DNA of 64,000 bases, from the NCBI GenBank assembly GCA_947088135.1, contig CAMUFJ010000003.1, positions 1-64,000 on the forward strand. Reading direction: 5' to 3'. The translations under genes were made by a program, and so were the position numbers. Positions 39,325-47,674 of the stretch are shown in pieces. Positions within the stretch are counted from its first letter, which is position 1, and the number at the start of each line of letters is the position of its first letter. The DNA is from an uncultured Clostridia bacterium. Its GTDB lineage: Bacteria; Bacillota; Clostridia; Christensenellales; Borkfalkiaceae. A model generated the notes under the pieces. That model was not told the origin of the DNA. It saw nothing but the letters and a program-made list of their open reading frames with translations, and searched no databases.

Positions 39325-41447
39325 AGCGCGAACTGCTCGCCCCCGCGGGGGGTGAAAAATCGGCGAAAATCGCCCTGCAAGCGGGCGCGGACGCCATATA
39401 TTTGGGATTAAAGGAATTTTCCGCCCGCGAGGGGGCGGAAAATTTTGACGCATGCGCGTTGGAGCGTACGGCGCGCTTTGCCCACCTCTTGGGCGCGCGG
39501 GTGTACGTGTGCCTGAACACGCTTGTAAAGGACGGAGAAACGGCGCGCTTCTTCGAGTGTGCCCGCCTTGCCTACAATGCGGGCGCGGACGGCATTTTGT
39601 TGCAGGATATCTTTTTGGGCAAGGTTTTGCATGAAGCCTATCCCCAAATGGAGTTGCACCTTTCCACGCAGGCGGGGTGCTGTAACGTTTACGGCGCGCT
39701 GCTCGCGCGCGAATACGGGTTTTCCCGCGTCGTGCTTGCACGCGAAACGCCGATTGCGGAAATCAAGAAAATGTCGGAGATCATCGAAACGGAGGCGTTC
39801 GTGCAGGGCGCGCTCTGCACCTGCTTTTCGGGGCAGTGTTATCTTTCCTCCTTTGCGGGAAACAACAGCGGAAACCGCGGGCGGTGCAAACAGCCGTGCC
39901 GAAAGCGTTACCGCATCGACAGGAGCGGTTTCGAGAATGAGGTTTACGCGCTTTCCACCTCCGATTTGTGCGTAGGCAAACGGATTTGCGAGCTTGCGGA
40001 TGCGGGCGTTACTTCCTTTAAAATCGAGGGAAGGTTAAGACGCGAGGAATACGTTGCCTCCGCAGTTCGGTATTACAGAAATCTCATTGACGGCAAGAAA
40101 GCGGACAGAACGGATTTGACGCGCGCATTTAACCGCGGGGATTACACCGAGGGACTCGCGTTCGGACAGAAGAAGGATTTTTTGTCCCGCAGCGTGCAGG
40201 GACATATCGGCGAGCGGGTGGGTGTCGTTTCGCTCAAAGAGGGCGGATATTTCTGCGCGGGGAGTTATAACGCCCGCAAAGGCGACGGGTTTAAAATTCT
40301 GCGCGGAGGGAAAGAAGCGGGCGGAGCAAGTTTTTTGCGCGCGGGGAAGGGCGGGTTCTTCCTTGCAAGTTCCATAAAGCTCAGAGCGGGCGACGAGGTG
40401 CGCCTCACCACGGAGGCGGGCGCAGGCGAACGGCTGTTGCAGCCCGTCCGTTTCAGAAAAGCCGACGTTTCCGTGCGCATCGTCGGCGGGGAGCTTCCCG
40501 AAGCGCGTTCCGAAGGGTTTACGTTTACGGGCAGGGAGCCGGTGCCTTTCGCGCGCAGCGCGCCCCTTACCAAAGAAGAGATAGAGGAAAATTTTCAAAA
40601 AGCGGAAGAACCCTTTTTGCCCCGCGTGCAGGCGGAAACGAAAAACGCGTTTTTGCCGAAATCTGCGCTCAACGCCTTCCGTCGGGAGTTTTACGAGGCG
40701 TTTACGGCGCATTTGCTTCCTGCGCGGGAACGGTTTGCCGACGCGGAAATTTCCCGTGCGGACTGCACTTCGGCGGGAGAAAAAAAGAAGGCGGTCGTCA
40801 CCCGCGATCCCGAGGGCGCGGATGCGGATATCGTCGTTTACAAACCGCGCGATTTGAAACGAATCGCGCCCCCTAAGCGGGGCAAGGAAAAATATCTGTG
40901 GCTTCCTCCGCTTTTTACCGAGGCGGACGAAAAGCTCGTCGCGGAAATCATCGGCGCGTTCGACGGCATTTATACGGAGGGGAGCTACGGCGTTAAGCTG
41001 GCGGAGAAATACGGCGTTTCTCTCTTTGCGGGCGCGGGCTTTAACCTCACCAACCGCTTTGCCGTCGTCGGCGCGGTGCAAGCGGGGGCGAAGTATTACG
41101 TTGTTTCCAAAGAGCTTTCCCGCGCGGAGCAAAACGCCTTAAACGGGAACGGAGCGTTTGCGTTGCAGGCGGGCGGGATCTCCGTGATGGAGCTCTGCTA
41201 TTGTCCCTTCGAAAAGACCTGCAAGTCCTGCGATAAGCGGGACGAATACACGTTGACCGATGAAGAGGGACGGAAATTTCCGCTCGTGCGCTATTCGGCG
41301 GGCGAGGGTTGCCGTTTCGAATTGTATAATTGCGCGCCTTTGGCTTGCGAAAGCGAGCTTTGTCCGCTGGCGGATCTTACCGTAGCCCGTTTTACGGGAA
41401 AGTCGGCGGGAGCGACTTCGGGGCACGCAAACAGGAGTATGCTATGA
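39321..41447 (+). CDS. U32 family peptidase with DUF3656 (RlhA-type)
   Basis: A 708-residue protein. The N-terminal half is the U32 domain: ELLAPAGGEKSAKIALQAGADAIYLG is the standard opening and HLSTQAGCCN follows. The cysteine set in CTCFSGQCYLSS and RGRCKQPCRKRY is probably an iron-sulfur site. A DUF3656 region occupies the middle, and a second U32-like section lies near the end. E. coli relatives (RlhA, TrhP) are needed for hydroxylation of cytidine in 23S rRNA or uridine in tRNA, so RNA modification is more likely than proteolysis. The GTG start overlaps hprK by four bases. Confidence 0.86.
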   Translation: MKRELLAPAGGEKSAKIALQAGADAIYLGLKEFSAREGAENFDACALERTARFAHLLGARVYVCLNTLVKDGETARFFECARLAYNAGADGILLQDIFLGKVLHEAYPQMELHLSTQAGCCNVYGALLAREYGFSRVVLARETPIAEIKKMSEIIETEAFVQGALCTCFSGQCYLSSFAGNNSGNRGRCKQPCRKRYRIDRSGFENEVYALSTSDLCVGKRICELADAGVTSFKIEGRLRREEYVASAVRYYRNLIDGKKADRTDLTRAFNRGDYTEGLAFGQKKDFLSRSVQGHIGERVGVVSLKEGGYFCAGSYNARKGDGFKILRGGKEAGGASFLRAGKGGFFLASSIKLRAGDEVRLTTEAGAGERLLQPVRFRKADVSVRIVGGELPEARSEGFTFTGREPVPFARSAPLTKEEIEENFQKAEEPFLPRVQAETKNAFLPKSALNAFRREFYEAFTAHLLPARERFADAEISRADCTSAGEKKKAVVTRDPEGADADIVVYKPRDLKRIAPPKRGKEKYLWLPPLFTEADEKLVAEIIGAFDGIYTEGSYGVKLAEKYGVSLFAGAGFNLTNRFAVVGAVQAGAKYYVVSKELSRAEQNALNGNGAFALQAGGISVMELCYCPFEKTCKSCDKRDEYTLTDEEGRKFPLVRYSAGEGCRFELYNCAPLACESELCPLADLTVARFTGKSAGATSGHANRSML

Positions 41448-43798
41448 CGAAGAGCACACAGCGTTTGGAGCTGGATAAAATTTTGGCGGCGGCTTCCGAA
41501 TATGCCGTTTTGGAGGAGGGGCGGAAAACCGTTCTGGAAACGGAGCCCGTTCGCGAGATCGGGGAAGCGAAGCGCCTTTTGGAGCTCACGGAGGAGGCGT
41601 CAAGGCTCTTGTTCGAGCTCGGCGCGGGCAACATAGAAGCTTTTCCTTCGCTCGGCGATGCGCCCGAGCGCGCAGAAAAGGGGGCTACCCTCTCTTGCGC
41701 GGAGCTTCTCGCTTCGGCAAGGCTCTTGCGTTCCGCCCGCGTGCTGTACTGTTCGGTGACTTCCCTCGGCGGGGAGCAAACGCCCCGTTTTTGCGAGCTT
41801 GTCGGGAATTTGATTTTCGACGAGGGATTGGAGCGGGATATCGGCAAGAAGATTTTAAGCGATACGGAAATTTCCGACCATGCGAGCGAAAAGCTGTATT
41901 CCGTTCGCAGGGAGATAAGGAGCTTAGGCGAAAAGATCCGCGCCCGCCTCATGGGGTACCTTGCGGGCGAAGAGAAGAAATTTTTGCAGGAAGCGATCGT
42001 CACCGTGCGGGGAGACAGGTTCGTGATTCCCGTAAAGACGGAATATAAGCGGAGTATCCGCGGGTTTGTTCACGACCGTTCGGCAACGGGTGCGACGGTG
42101 TTCATCGAACCCGAAGAGGTGCTTGAAATGAACAACGAGCTCATCGGGCTCACGCTCGACGAGAAGGAAGAGGAAGAGCGTATTCTTGCCGAACTCTCCC
42201 ACTGCGTGGGGGCTCTAAGGGAGGAAATGGAACGGGATATCGCCCTGCTTGCGGAGGCGGACGGCTTTTACGCCCGCGCGCAGTACGGCTACCGTTTGGG
42301 CTGTAATATGCCTGCGCTCAATAATAAGGGTATTATCGATATCGTAAAAGGGCGTCACCCTTTGCTCGATCAAAAGACCGCCGTGCCCGTATCCGTGCGC
42401 GTGGGCGACGGATACGACTTTTTGGTGATCAGCGGAGCGAACACGGGAGGGAAGACGGTCACACTCAAAATGTGCGGATTGTTTTGTCTTATGGCGGCGT
42501 GCGGATTTTTCGTGCCCGCGGCGGCGGGAACCCGCCTCGCTGTCTTTCACGGCGTGTATTGCGACATCGGCGACAGTCAATCCATCGAGGAAAACCTTTC
42601 CACGTTCTCCTCGCATATCGTAAATTTGCGGGATGTATTGAATGCGGCGGGGAAGAACGATTTCGTGCTCGTAGACGAGCCTGGCGGCGGGACGGATCCC
42701 GAGGAGGGGCAAGCCTTAGCGCGTGCCATTCTCTCTTCTCTCATGAAAAAGGGGTGCAAGGGCATCGTTACCACCCACTATTCCGCGCTCAAAGAGTTCG
42801 CTTATCAGACGGAGGGTGCGGAGAACGGGTGCATGGAGTTCGACGCAAGCGATTACCGCCCGCTGTACCGTTTGAAGATCGGTGCGCCGGGGTCGTCCAA
42901 CGCGCTCGCCATATGCATGCGGTTGGGGCTTTCGTCCGCTCTTATCGAGGAGGCGCGGGGGTATCTCACGGAGGGCGCACGGGTATTCGAGCGCACGGTG
43001 CGGGCGGCGGAAGAGAGCCGTATCCGCGCCGAAGAAATTGCGGCGGAAACGGAAGAGCTGAAAGCCGATTGGGAGAAAAAGCTTTCGGAGCTCGAAAAAG
43101 AGGAAAAGAATTTTGCGCGGGAGCGGGAAAAGTTTTTGCTTTCTTCCAAGGCGGAGGCAAGGCGTATCGTAAACGAACGCACCGCCCGCGCGGAGGAATT
43201 GCTCGAAGAGATCGAAAATATTTTCAAGCGGGAAACGCTGTCGGAGTCAGATTTAATCAAAGCTCGCACCCTCAAAAACAAGATGTCGGCGGCGGAGGAG
43301 CGGGAAGTCGAGAACGTGCGCGCCGTTCCCGCCAAACTGAGCGCGCTCAAAGAGGGCATGGCGGTCATTGTCGGGAGTATGGGCGCGGAGGGTGTTGTGT
43401 GCCGTGTGGAAAAAAGCGGCGCGGAGGTGCGCGTCGGCGCGTTGCGCGTGCGGGTGGAGGAAAAGGATCTTTTCCTGCCTCCCGTGAAAAAAGCGGAGAA
43501 AAAACCTGCGGGCAAAGCGGTTACGGTCACGAAAAATTTGGCGCAACGCAACAGCCTGCCGCGGGAATGCAATCTCATCGGGTTGACGGTGGCGGAAGCG
43601 ATTCCCGAGCTCGAACAGTTTTTGGACGCGGCGATCCTTTCTAATTTGTCGGAGGTGCGCGTCGTACACGGCATGGGCACGGGCAAGCTTCGCGCCGCCG
43701 TGCATACCGCCCTGAAAGGACATGCGCGCGTGGAGGGCTTCCGCCTCGGTAAATACGGCGAGGGAGAAAGCGGAGTTACGATCGTAACGCTGAAATAA
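41444..43798 (+). CDS. mutS2: MutS2 (Smr-domain endonuclease/ribosome rescue factor)
   Basis: A 784-residue protein. The core is followed by the ATPase with Walker A SGANTGGKTVTLK and Walker B LVDEPGGGTDPEEG (usually DELGAGTDP in the family). A long coiled coil with Glu/Lys/Arg (about residues 510-620), a KOW-like part and a C-terminal Smr domain with VVHGMGTGKLR and GVTIV follow. MutS2 acts on recombination intermediates or splits collided ribosomes. The LDLRG motif at the Smr start is changed to CNLIG, so nuclease activity may be reduced. RBS ACAGGAG precedes ATG 41444, which overlaps the U32 stop. It ends the uvrC chain. Confidence 0.93.
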   Translation: MTKSTQRLELDKILAAASEYAVLEEGRKTVLETEPVREIGEAKRLLELTEEASRLLFELGAGNIEAFPSLGDAPERAEKGATLSCAELLASARLLRSARVLYCSVTSLGGEQTPRFCELVGNLIFDEGLERDIGKKILSDTEISDHASEKLYSVRREIRSLGEKIRARLMGYLAGEEKKFLQEAIVTVRGDRFVIPVKTEYKRSIRGFVHDRSATGATVFIEPEEVLEMNNELIGLTLDEKEEEERILAELSHCVGALREEMERDIALLAEADGFYARAQYGYRLGCNMPALNNKGIIDIVKGRHPLLDQKTAVPVSVRVGDGYDFLVISGANTGGKTVTLKMCGLFCLMAACGFFVPAAAGTRLAVFHGVYCDIGDSQSIEENLSTFSSHIVNLRDVLNAAGKNDFVLVDEPGGGTDPEEGQALARAILSSLMKKGCKGIVTTHYSALKEFAYQTEGAENGCMEFDASDYRPLYRLKIGAPGSSNALAICMRLGLSSALIEEARGYLTEGARVFERTVRAAEESRIRAEEIAAETEELKADWEKKLSELEKEEKNFAREREKFLLSSKAEARRIVNERTARAEELLEEIENIFKRETLSESDLIKARTLKNKMSAAEEREVENVRAVPAKLSALKEGMAVIVGSMGAEGVVCRVEKSGAEVRVGALRVRVEEKDLFLPPVKKAEKKPAGKAVTVTKNLAQRNSLPRECNLIGLTVAEAIPELEQFLDAAILSNLSEVRVVHGMGTGKLRAAVHTALKGHARVEGFRLGKYGEGESGVTIVTLK

Positions 43799-43904
43799 TT
43801 TCCTAAATTTCTTACGCGTTCGCTGAACGACGGTTTTTACCTCATAATCGGGAAAGAAAAGTCATATATTTGAAGTGATAATTCTTTCCGATTGAGGTAA
43901 ACTG

Positions 43905-44609
43905 TTGAAGAAGCTATCTTCGCGAATGATCGCGGCTATTACCAACGGCATTCTCGCCGTCATTCTCATCGTGGTGGGCACCGTGTGCTTTTTTCCGTCA
44001 AGCGCGGGCGTTTCGACAATCGAGGACAGGGCAATCTACAAGGGGCATTCCGAGGACGGCGTTTCCCTCATGATCAACGTGTATTGGGGAACCGAGCAGG
44101 TGCAGGGTATTTTGGACGTGCTCGACGAGTATGAAGCCAAAGCGACTTTTTTCATTGGCGGGAGTTGGGCGGACGACAACGTCGCTTGTTTGAAAGAGAT
44201 TAAGGAGCGGGGGCACGAAATCGGCTCGCACGGCTATTTCCACCGCGACCACGATAAGCTTTCCTACGACGAGAACGTGGAGGAGATCCGCAGAAGCGTC
44301 GAGTTCATTTCTTTGGCGGCGGATGTTCCCGTAACTCTGTTTGCCCCGCCGTCCGGCGCTTATAACGACGACACGCTCGACGCCGCGGAAAACTTGGGGC
44401 TGAAAACGATTCTTTGGAGCAAGGATACCGTCGATTGGCGGGATAAGGACGAGAATTTGTGTTTCCGTCGCGCAACGGAGAACGTGGGCGGGGGCGAGCT
44501 CATTCTCATGCACCCTATGGCGCACACGCTTGCGGCGTTACCGCGCATATTGGAATACTATAAAACGCATTCTCTTCGTCCTGTGACGGTGAGCGAAAAT
44601 TTAGGTTAA
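43905..44609 (+). CDS. Polysaccharide deacetylase family protein (PdaB-like)
   Basis: A 234-residue protein with one N-terminal membrane anchor (about residues 10-28) and a CE4 deacetylase domain outside the membrane. HEIGSHGYFH supplies the metal histidines, LFAPPSGAYND stands for motif 3, LWSKDTVDW for motif 4 and ILMHP for motif 5. Motif 1, TFDD or FDISWG in PdaB, reads MINVYWG, with N58 in place of the catalytic aspartate. PdaB proteins act in spore cortex or cell-wall formation. The TTG start follows GAGGT. The gap 43799-43904 has no clear promoter. Confidence 0.82.
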   Translation: MKKLSSRMIAAITNGILAVILIVVGTVCFFPSSAGVSTIEDRAIYKGHSEDGVSLMINVYWGTEQVQGILDVLDEYEAKATFFIGGSWADDNVACLKEIKERGHEIGSHGYFHRDHDKLSYDENVEEIRRSVEFISLAADVPVTLFAPPSGAYNDDTLDAAENLGLKTILWSKDTVDWRDKDENLCFRRATENVGGGELILMHPMAHTLAALPRILEYYKTHSLRPVTVSENLG

Positions 44610-44654
44610 ACGGGTTTGCGATCGGCAAGCTTCGTCTACATAGGAGAAAATTAT

Positions 44655-45893
44655 ATGACGCAGACAAAACGGCTGAATAACGGCGTTCGGGTCATCATCA
44701 AACGCATGGACGGATTGCTGTCGGTTACGATGGGCGTGCTCGTAGGCGCGGGCGCGGCGTTCGAACAGGACGGTGAAGACGGCATTTCACACTTTTTGGA
44801 ACATATGCAATTCAAGGGCACGGAGAAGCGCACCGCGTTCGAAATTTCCGACGCTTTCGACGCGCTTGGCGCTCAGGTAAACGCCTTTACGGGCAAAGAC
44901 ATGACCTGTTATTACGCCAAGGCTACCAGCGACCACGCGGGCGAAGCGTTCGCTCTGCTTGCCGATTTGTTCTTAAACAGCACTTTCCCCGCCGAGGAGC
45001 TCGAACGGGAAAGAGGGGTCGTGCTCGAAGAGATCGGCATGGACGAGGATTCCCCCGAGGATCTTTGCTTGGATCTCCTTTGCCGTGCCGCTTTCGGCAA
45101 ACAAAACTACGGCAGAAATATTTTAGGCCCTGCGAAGAACGTAAAGAAGTTTACCCGCGACGACTTGTTCGCCTACAAAGGCAAATATTACTGCCCCGAA
45201 AACATCGTCGTATCTTTTGCGGGCAACATCGGAATCGAGGACGCGCTTTCGCTCGCAGAGCAGTATTTCGGCGGTATGAAGCCCACGGGCTTTCAAAAAC
45301 CCGCCAAGAGCGTTGTGTTGCACGCGGAGAGCCTGTTTAAAAACAAGCCGATCGAACAGGCGCATTTCGCGTTCGGATTCCCCACGGCGGCGCGCGAGGA
45401 CAAGCTCTGCCCCGCCATTCAGGTCATGAACACGATTTTGGGCGGAGGCATGAGCTCCCGCTTATTCAAGCGCGTGCGCGAGGAGCTGGGGCTCGCCTAT
45501 TCCGTCTATTCCTATCCTTCCCATTACGACGAAACGGGGCTTCTCACCGTATATGCGGGCGTTAATCCGCAAAAGGCGGTAGAGGCGGCGAAGGCGGTTC
45601 GGGAGGTCATTGCCGAGTTTTGCGAAAAGGGCGTTACGGAAGAGGAATTTTTGCGGGGCAGGGAGCAGATCAAATCAGGCAGTATTTTTGCGCAGGAAAA
45701 CACCTCTTCGCAAATGCTGTTGTACGGAAAGCAGATGCTGTATAAAAACGAGGTGTACGACTTCGAAAAGCGCATGGCGGAAATCTCCGCGCTGACGATA
45801 GACGATATTTCGCGCGCCATTTCCTGCAACTACGATTTTTCACGCGCCGCCGTCGCCACCGTCGGCAATCTCAAAGAGGGGATCTCGCTGTGA
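44655..45893 (+). CDS. M16 family zinc peptidase
   Basis: A 412-residue peptidase of the pitrilysin/insulinase clan, YmxG-like. The inverted zinc motif HFLEH lies at residues 46-50, and the distal glutamate is in ERGVVLEEIGMDED about 75 residues later. The C-terminal half has GGGMSSRLFKRVREELGLAYSV, the substrate-binding RY/GLAY-like block. No signal peptide is seen, so it acts in the cytosol. ATG 44655 follows GGAGA. The stop overlaps the next gene (GTGA), which links it to two DNA-repair genes. Confidence 0.92.
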   Translation: MTQTKRLNNGVRVIIKRMDGLLSVTMGVLVGAGAAFEQDGEDGISHFLEHMQFKGTEKRTAFEISDAFDALGAQVNAFTGKDMTCYYAKATSDHAGEAFALLADLFLNSTFPAEELERERGVVLEEIGMDEDSPEDLCLDLLCRAAFGKQNYGRNILGPAKNVKKFTRDDLFAYKGKYYCPENIVVSFAGNIGIEDALSLAEQYFGGMKPTGFQKPAKSVVLHAESLFKNKPIEQAHFAFGFPTAAREDKLCPAIQVMNTILGGGMSSRLFKRVREELGLAYSVYSYPSHYDETGLLTVYAGVNPQKAVEAAKAVREVIAEFCEKGVTEEEFLRGREQIKSGSIFAQENTSSQMLLYGKQMLYKNEVYDFEKRMAEISALTIDDISRAISCNYDFSRAAVATVGNLKEGISL

Positions 45894-46369
45894 CGGAGCG
45901 CGTGAAGGGCTTTCCTCCCTTCTGCGGGGGGAAGTGCCGCGTGCTCGTTTTGGGCAGTTTTCCCTCGGTGAAAAGCCGTCAGACGGGATTTTATTACGGC
46001 AATCCGCAAAACAGGTTTTGGCGCACCGTGTGCGGATTTTTCGGGGAGGAAGTCCCTCCCGACGTCGAGGGGAAGAAAGCGTTTTTGCTCAGGCGGAATA
46101 TCGCGCTTTGGGACGTCGTGCTTTCTTGCGAAATACAGGGCTCTTCCGACGCGAGCATCAGACGGGAGGAGGTCGCAAAGCTCGACGAAGTGTTTTTAAA
46201 TTGCGGAGCGAAAGCCATTCTTTGCAACGGCAAAAAGGCGTACGGGGTATTGGAAGCGGAATATCCCGCGCTTTTGCCCGTTACGGAGCTTATGCCGTCC
46301 ACTTCGCCCGCGAATCCGCGTTTCGATCAAGAGGTCTGGAAAGAGGCGCTCGGGAGAATTTACAAATGA
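45890..46369 (+). CDS. DNA-deoxyinosine glycosylase (UDG superfamily)
   Basis: A 159-residue protein. LVLGSFPSVKSRQTGFYYG followed by NPQNRFWRTV is the hallmark of the hypoxanthine/deoxyinosine glycosylases of the uracil-DNA glycosylase superfamily, and LMPSTSPANPRF is the C-terminal motif. It would remove deaminated adenine from DNA. The GTG start overlaps the peptidase stop and its stop overlaps the AlkD-like gene, both by four bases, so two repair enzymes and a peptidase are co-translated. Confidence 0.88.
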   Translation: MTERVKGFPPFCGGKCRVLVLGSFPSVKSRQTGFYYGNPQNRFWRTVCGFFGEEVPPDVEGKKAFLLRRNIALWDVVLSCEIQGSSDASIRREEVAKLDEVFLNCGAKAILCNGKKAYGVLEAEYPALLPVTELMPSTSPANPRFDQEVWKEALGRIYK

Positions 46370-47037
46370 TTACATACGAAGAGGTTTTAAAGCGGTTGAA
46401 AGAAAACGCCGATCCCGCATATCGGGATTTTCATAAAAGATTGCTCAAAAACGAAAGCATTTGCAATCTCGGAGTTCGCACGCCCGTTTTGCGCGCGCTT
46501 GCCAAAGAGTGGCGGGGGGAACGGCACGTTTTCATGAGCTTTCCCGACGATTATTATGAAGTCACGTTTATCAAGTTCCAGCTTTTAAGCGCATTGCCCT
46601 ACGGGGAGTTTGTTGCCGAATTGGACGGTGCGGTGGCGCTCATCGATAATTGGGCGACCTGCGATTGCTTCCGCGCGCCCTGTATCAAGAAACACCGCGA
46701 AGAATTTTTGCCCGTTTTGGAACGGTATTTGCGCGACGGCAGGGAATTCGTGGTGCGCTATGCGCTCGTTACTCTGCTCGAATACTATATGTCGGAAGAA
46801 TATCTGCCCGTCATTTTTAACGCGGTGCTTAGCGTTGACGCGGGCGTATATTATATTAAAATGGCGGCGGCGTGGCTGCTTGCCGAAACGCTTGTTCACT
46901 TTTACGGCGAGGGCGTGCGCTTCTTGCGGGAAAACGCTTTAAACGGCGATTTACGGCGGAAGGCGATCCAAAAGGCGCGCGAGAGTTTTCGGCTTTCCCC
47001 CGATCAAAAGGAAGAGCTGAAATTGCTGAAAGATTGA
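46366..47037 (+). CDS. DNA alkylation repair protein (AlkD-like, HEAT-repeat)
   Basis: A 223-residue all-helical protein of the AlkD family of alkylpurine glycosylases. GVRTPVLRALAKEW near residue 36, then IDNWATCDCF carrying the conserved Trp and Asp, and FVVRYALVTLLEYYM match the family. It removes N3- or N7-alkylated purines without base flipping. A longer in-frame reading exists upstream but lies inside the glycosylase gene; ATG 46366 overlaps that gene's stop. It is the last gene of the three-gene unit. Confidence 0.9.
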   Translation: MITYEEVLKRLKENADPAYRDFHKRLLKNESICNLGVRTPVLRALAKEWRGERHVFMSFPDDYYEVTFIKFQLLSALPYGEFVAELDGAVALIDNWATCDCFRAPCIKKHREEFLPVLERYLRDGREFVVRYALVTLLEYYMSEEYLPVIFNAVLSVDAGVYYIKMAAAWLLAETLVHFYGEGVRFLRENALNGDLRRKAIQKARESFRLSPDQKEELKLLKD

Positions 47038-47064
47038 GGATAAGGTGAAATCTTCCCAAAACTC

Positions 47065-47093
47065 TTGACAAATATGACGAAATAAGTTAAAAT
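47065..47093 (+). promoter_or_regulatory. Promoter of acpP
   Basis: TTGACA (47065-47070), 17 bases, TAAAAT (47088-47093). The leader of about 34 bases carries GGAGGA before the ATG. Confidence 0.88.
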
Positions 47094-47133
47094 AAGAAAA
47101 AACGGCAACGCAGTTGTCGACGGAGGAATAATT

Positions 47134-47361
47134 ATGTTCGAAAAGGTTTGCAAATTGCTTGCCGATCAGCTTGGAATTGAAGCGGGTTCCATTCGTCCCG
47201 ATCAGGAGGTCGTAAAAGATCTCGGAGCCGATTCGCTCGACGTCGTCGAACTCATGATGGCGCTTGAAGACGAGTACGGCGTAACTCTTCCCGAGGGAGA
47301 AGTGGAAAGCATTAAAACGGTGCAGAACATCGTCGATATGCTTGAAAAGCTCGGTAAATAA
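47134..47361 (+). CDS. acpP: Acyl carrier protein
   Basis: A 75-residue carrier protein. The phosphopantetheine serine is in LGADSLDVVELMMALE, and the acidic helix composition is typical of fatty-acid ACP. It is monocistronic, between its own promoter and terminator; no fab genes adjoin it. It could serve fatty-acid synthesis or another acyl pathway, but the sequence is standard AcpP. Confidence 0.96.
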   Translation: MFEKVCKLLADQLGIEAGSIRPDQEVVKDLGADSLDVVELMMALEDEYGVTLPEGEVESIKTVQNIVDMLEKLGK

Positions 47362-47372
47362 TAATACGTTCG

Positions 47373-47404
47373 AAAACCCCCGACTGTTTGGTCGGGGGTT
47401 TTTG
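47373..47404 (+). terminator. Terminator after acpP
   Basis: CCCCCGAC and GTCGGGGG around TGTTTG, followed by five T. From here to 47583 the DNA is very AT-rich and holds no gene I can see. Confidence 0.93.
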
Positions 47405-47583
47405 TATGCGGAAAAACGTGCGGAATGCGGGAAGTATTTCAAAAAATGGTGAAAATTGGAACTAAATTGAAAATGTTTTGGAAAATTTTTGCAAATTGAT
47501 TGAAGAAATCTAAATATATTGTCGGCAAAACGCAAAAAAAAGAAAAAAAGTTGTAAAAAAATAAAAATTTTTTTCAAATAATC

Positions 47584-47611
47584 TTGACTTTCTTCCAAAA
47601 TCGTGTATAAT
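47584..47611 (+). promoter_or_regulatory. Promoter of the giant lipoprotein gene
   Basis: TTGACT (47584-47589), 16 bases, TATAAT (47606-47611). The leader is about 57 bases and ends in CAGGAGG. Confidence 0.8.
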
Positions 47612-47674
47612 GACAGTATAAGGATAGAATTCCCGTAAAATGCTAACGACAAACGGGTTTTCACAGGAGGAATT

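Noticed and set aside
45934..46365. An upstream extension of the AlkD-like gene by 144 codons.
   Set aside because: The extension lies in another frame of the deoxyinosine glycosylase gene, and the family starts at 46366.
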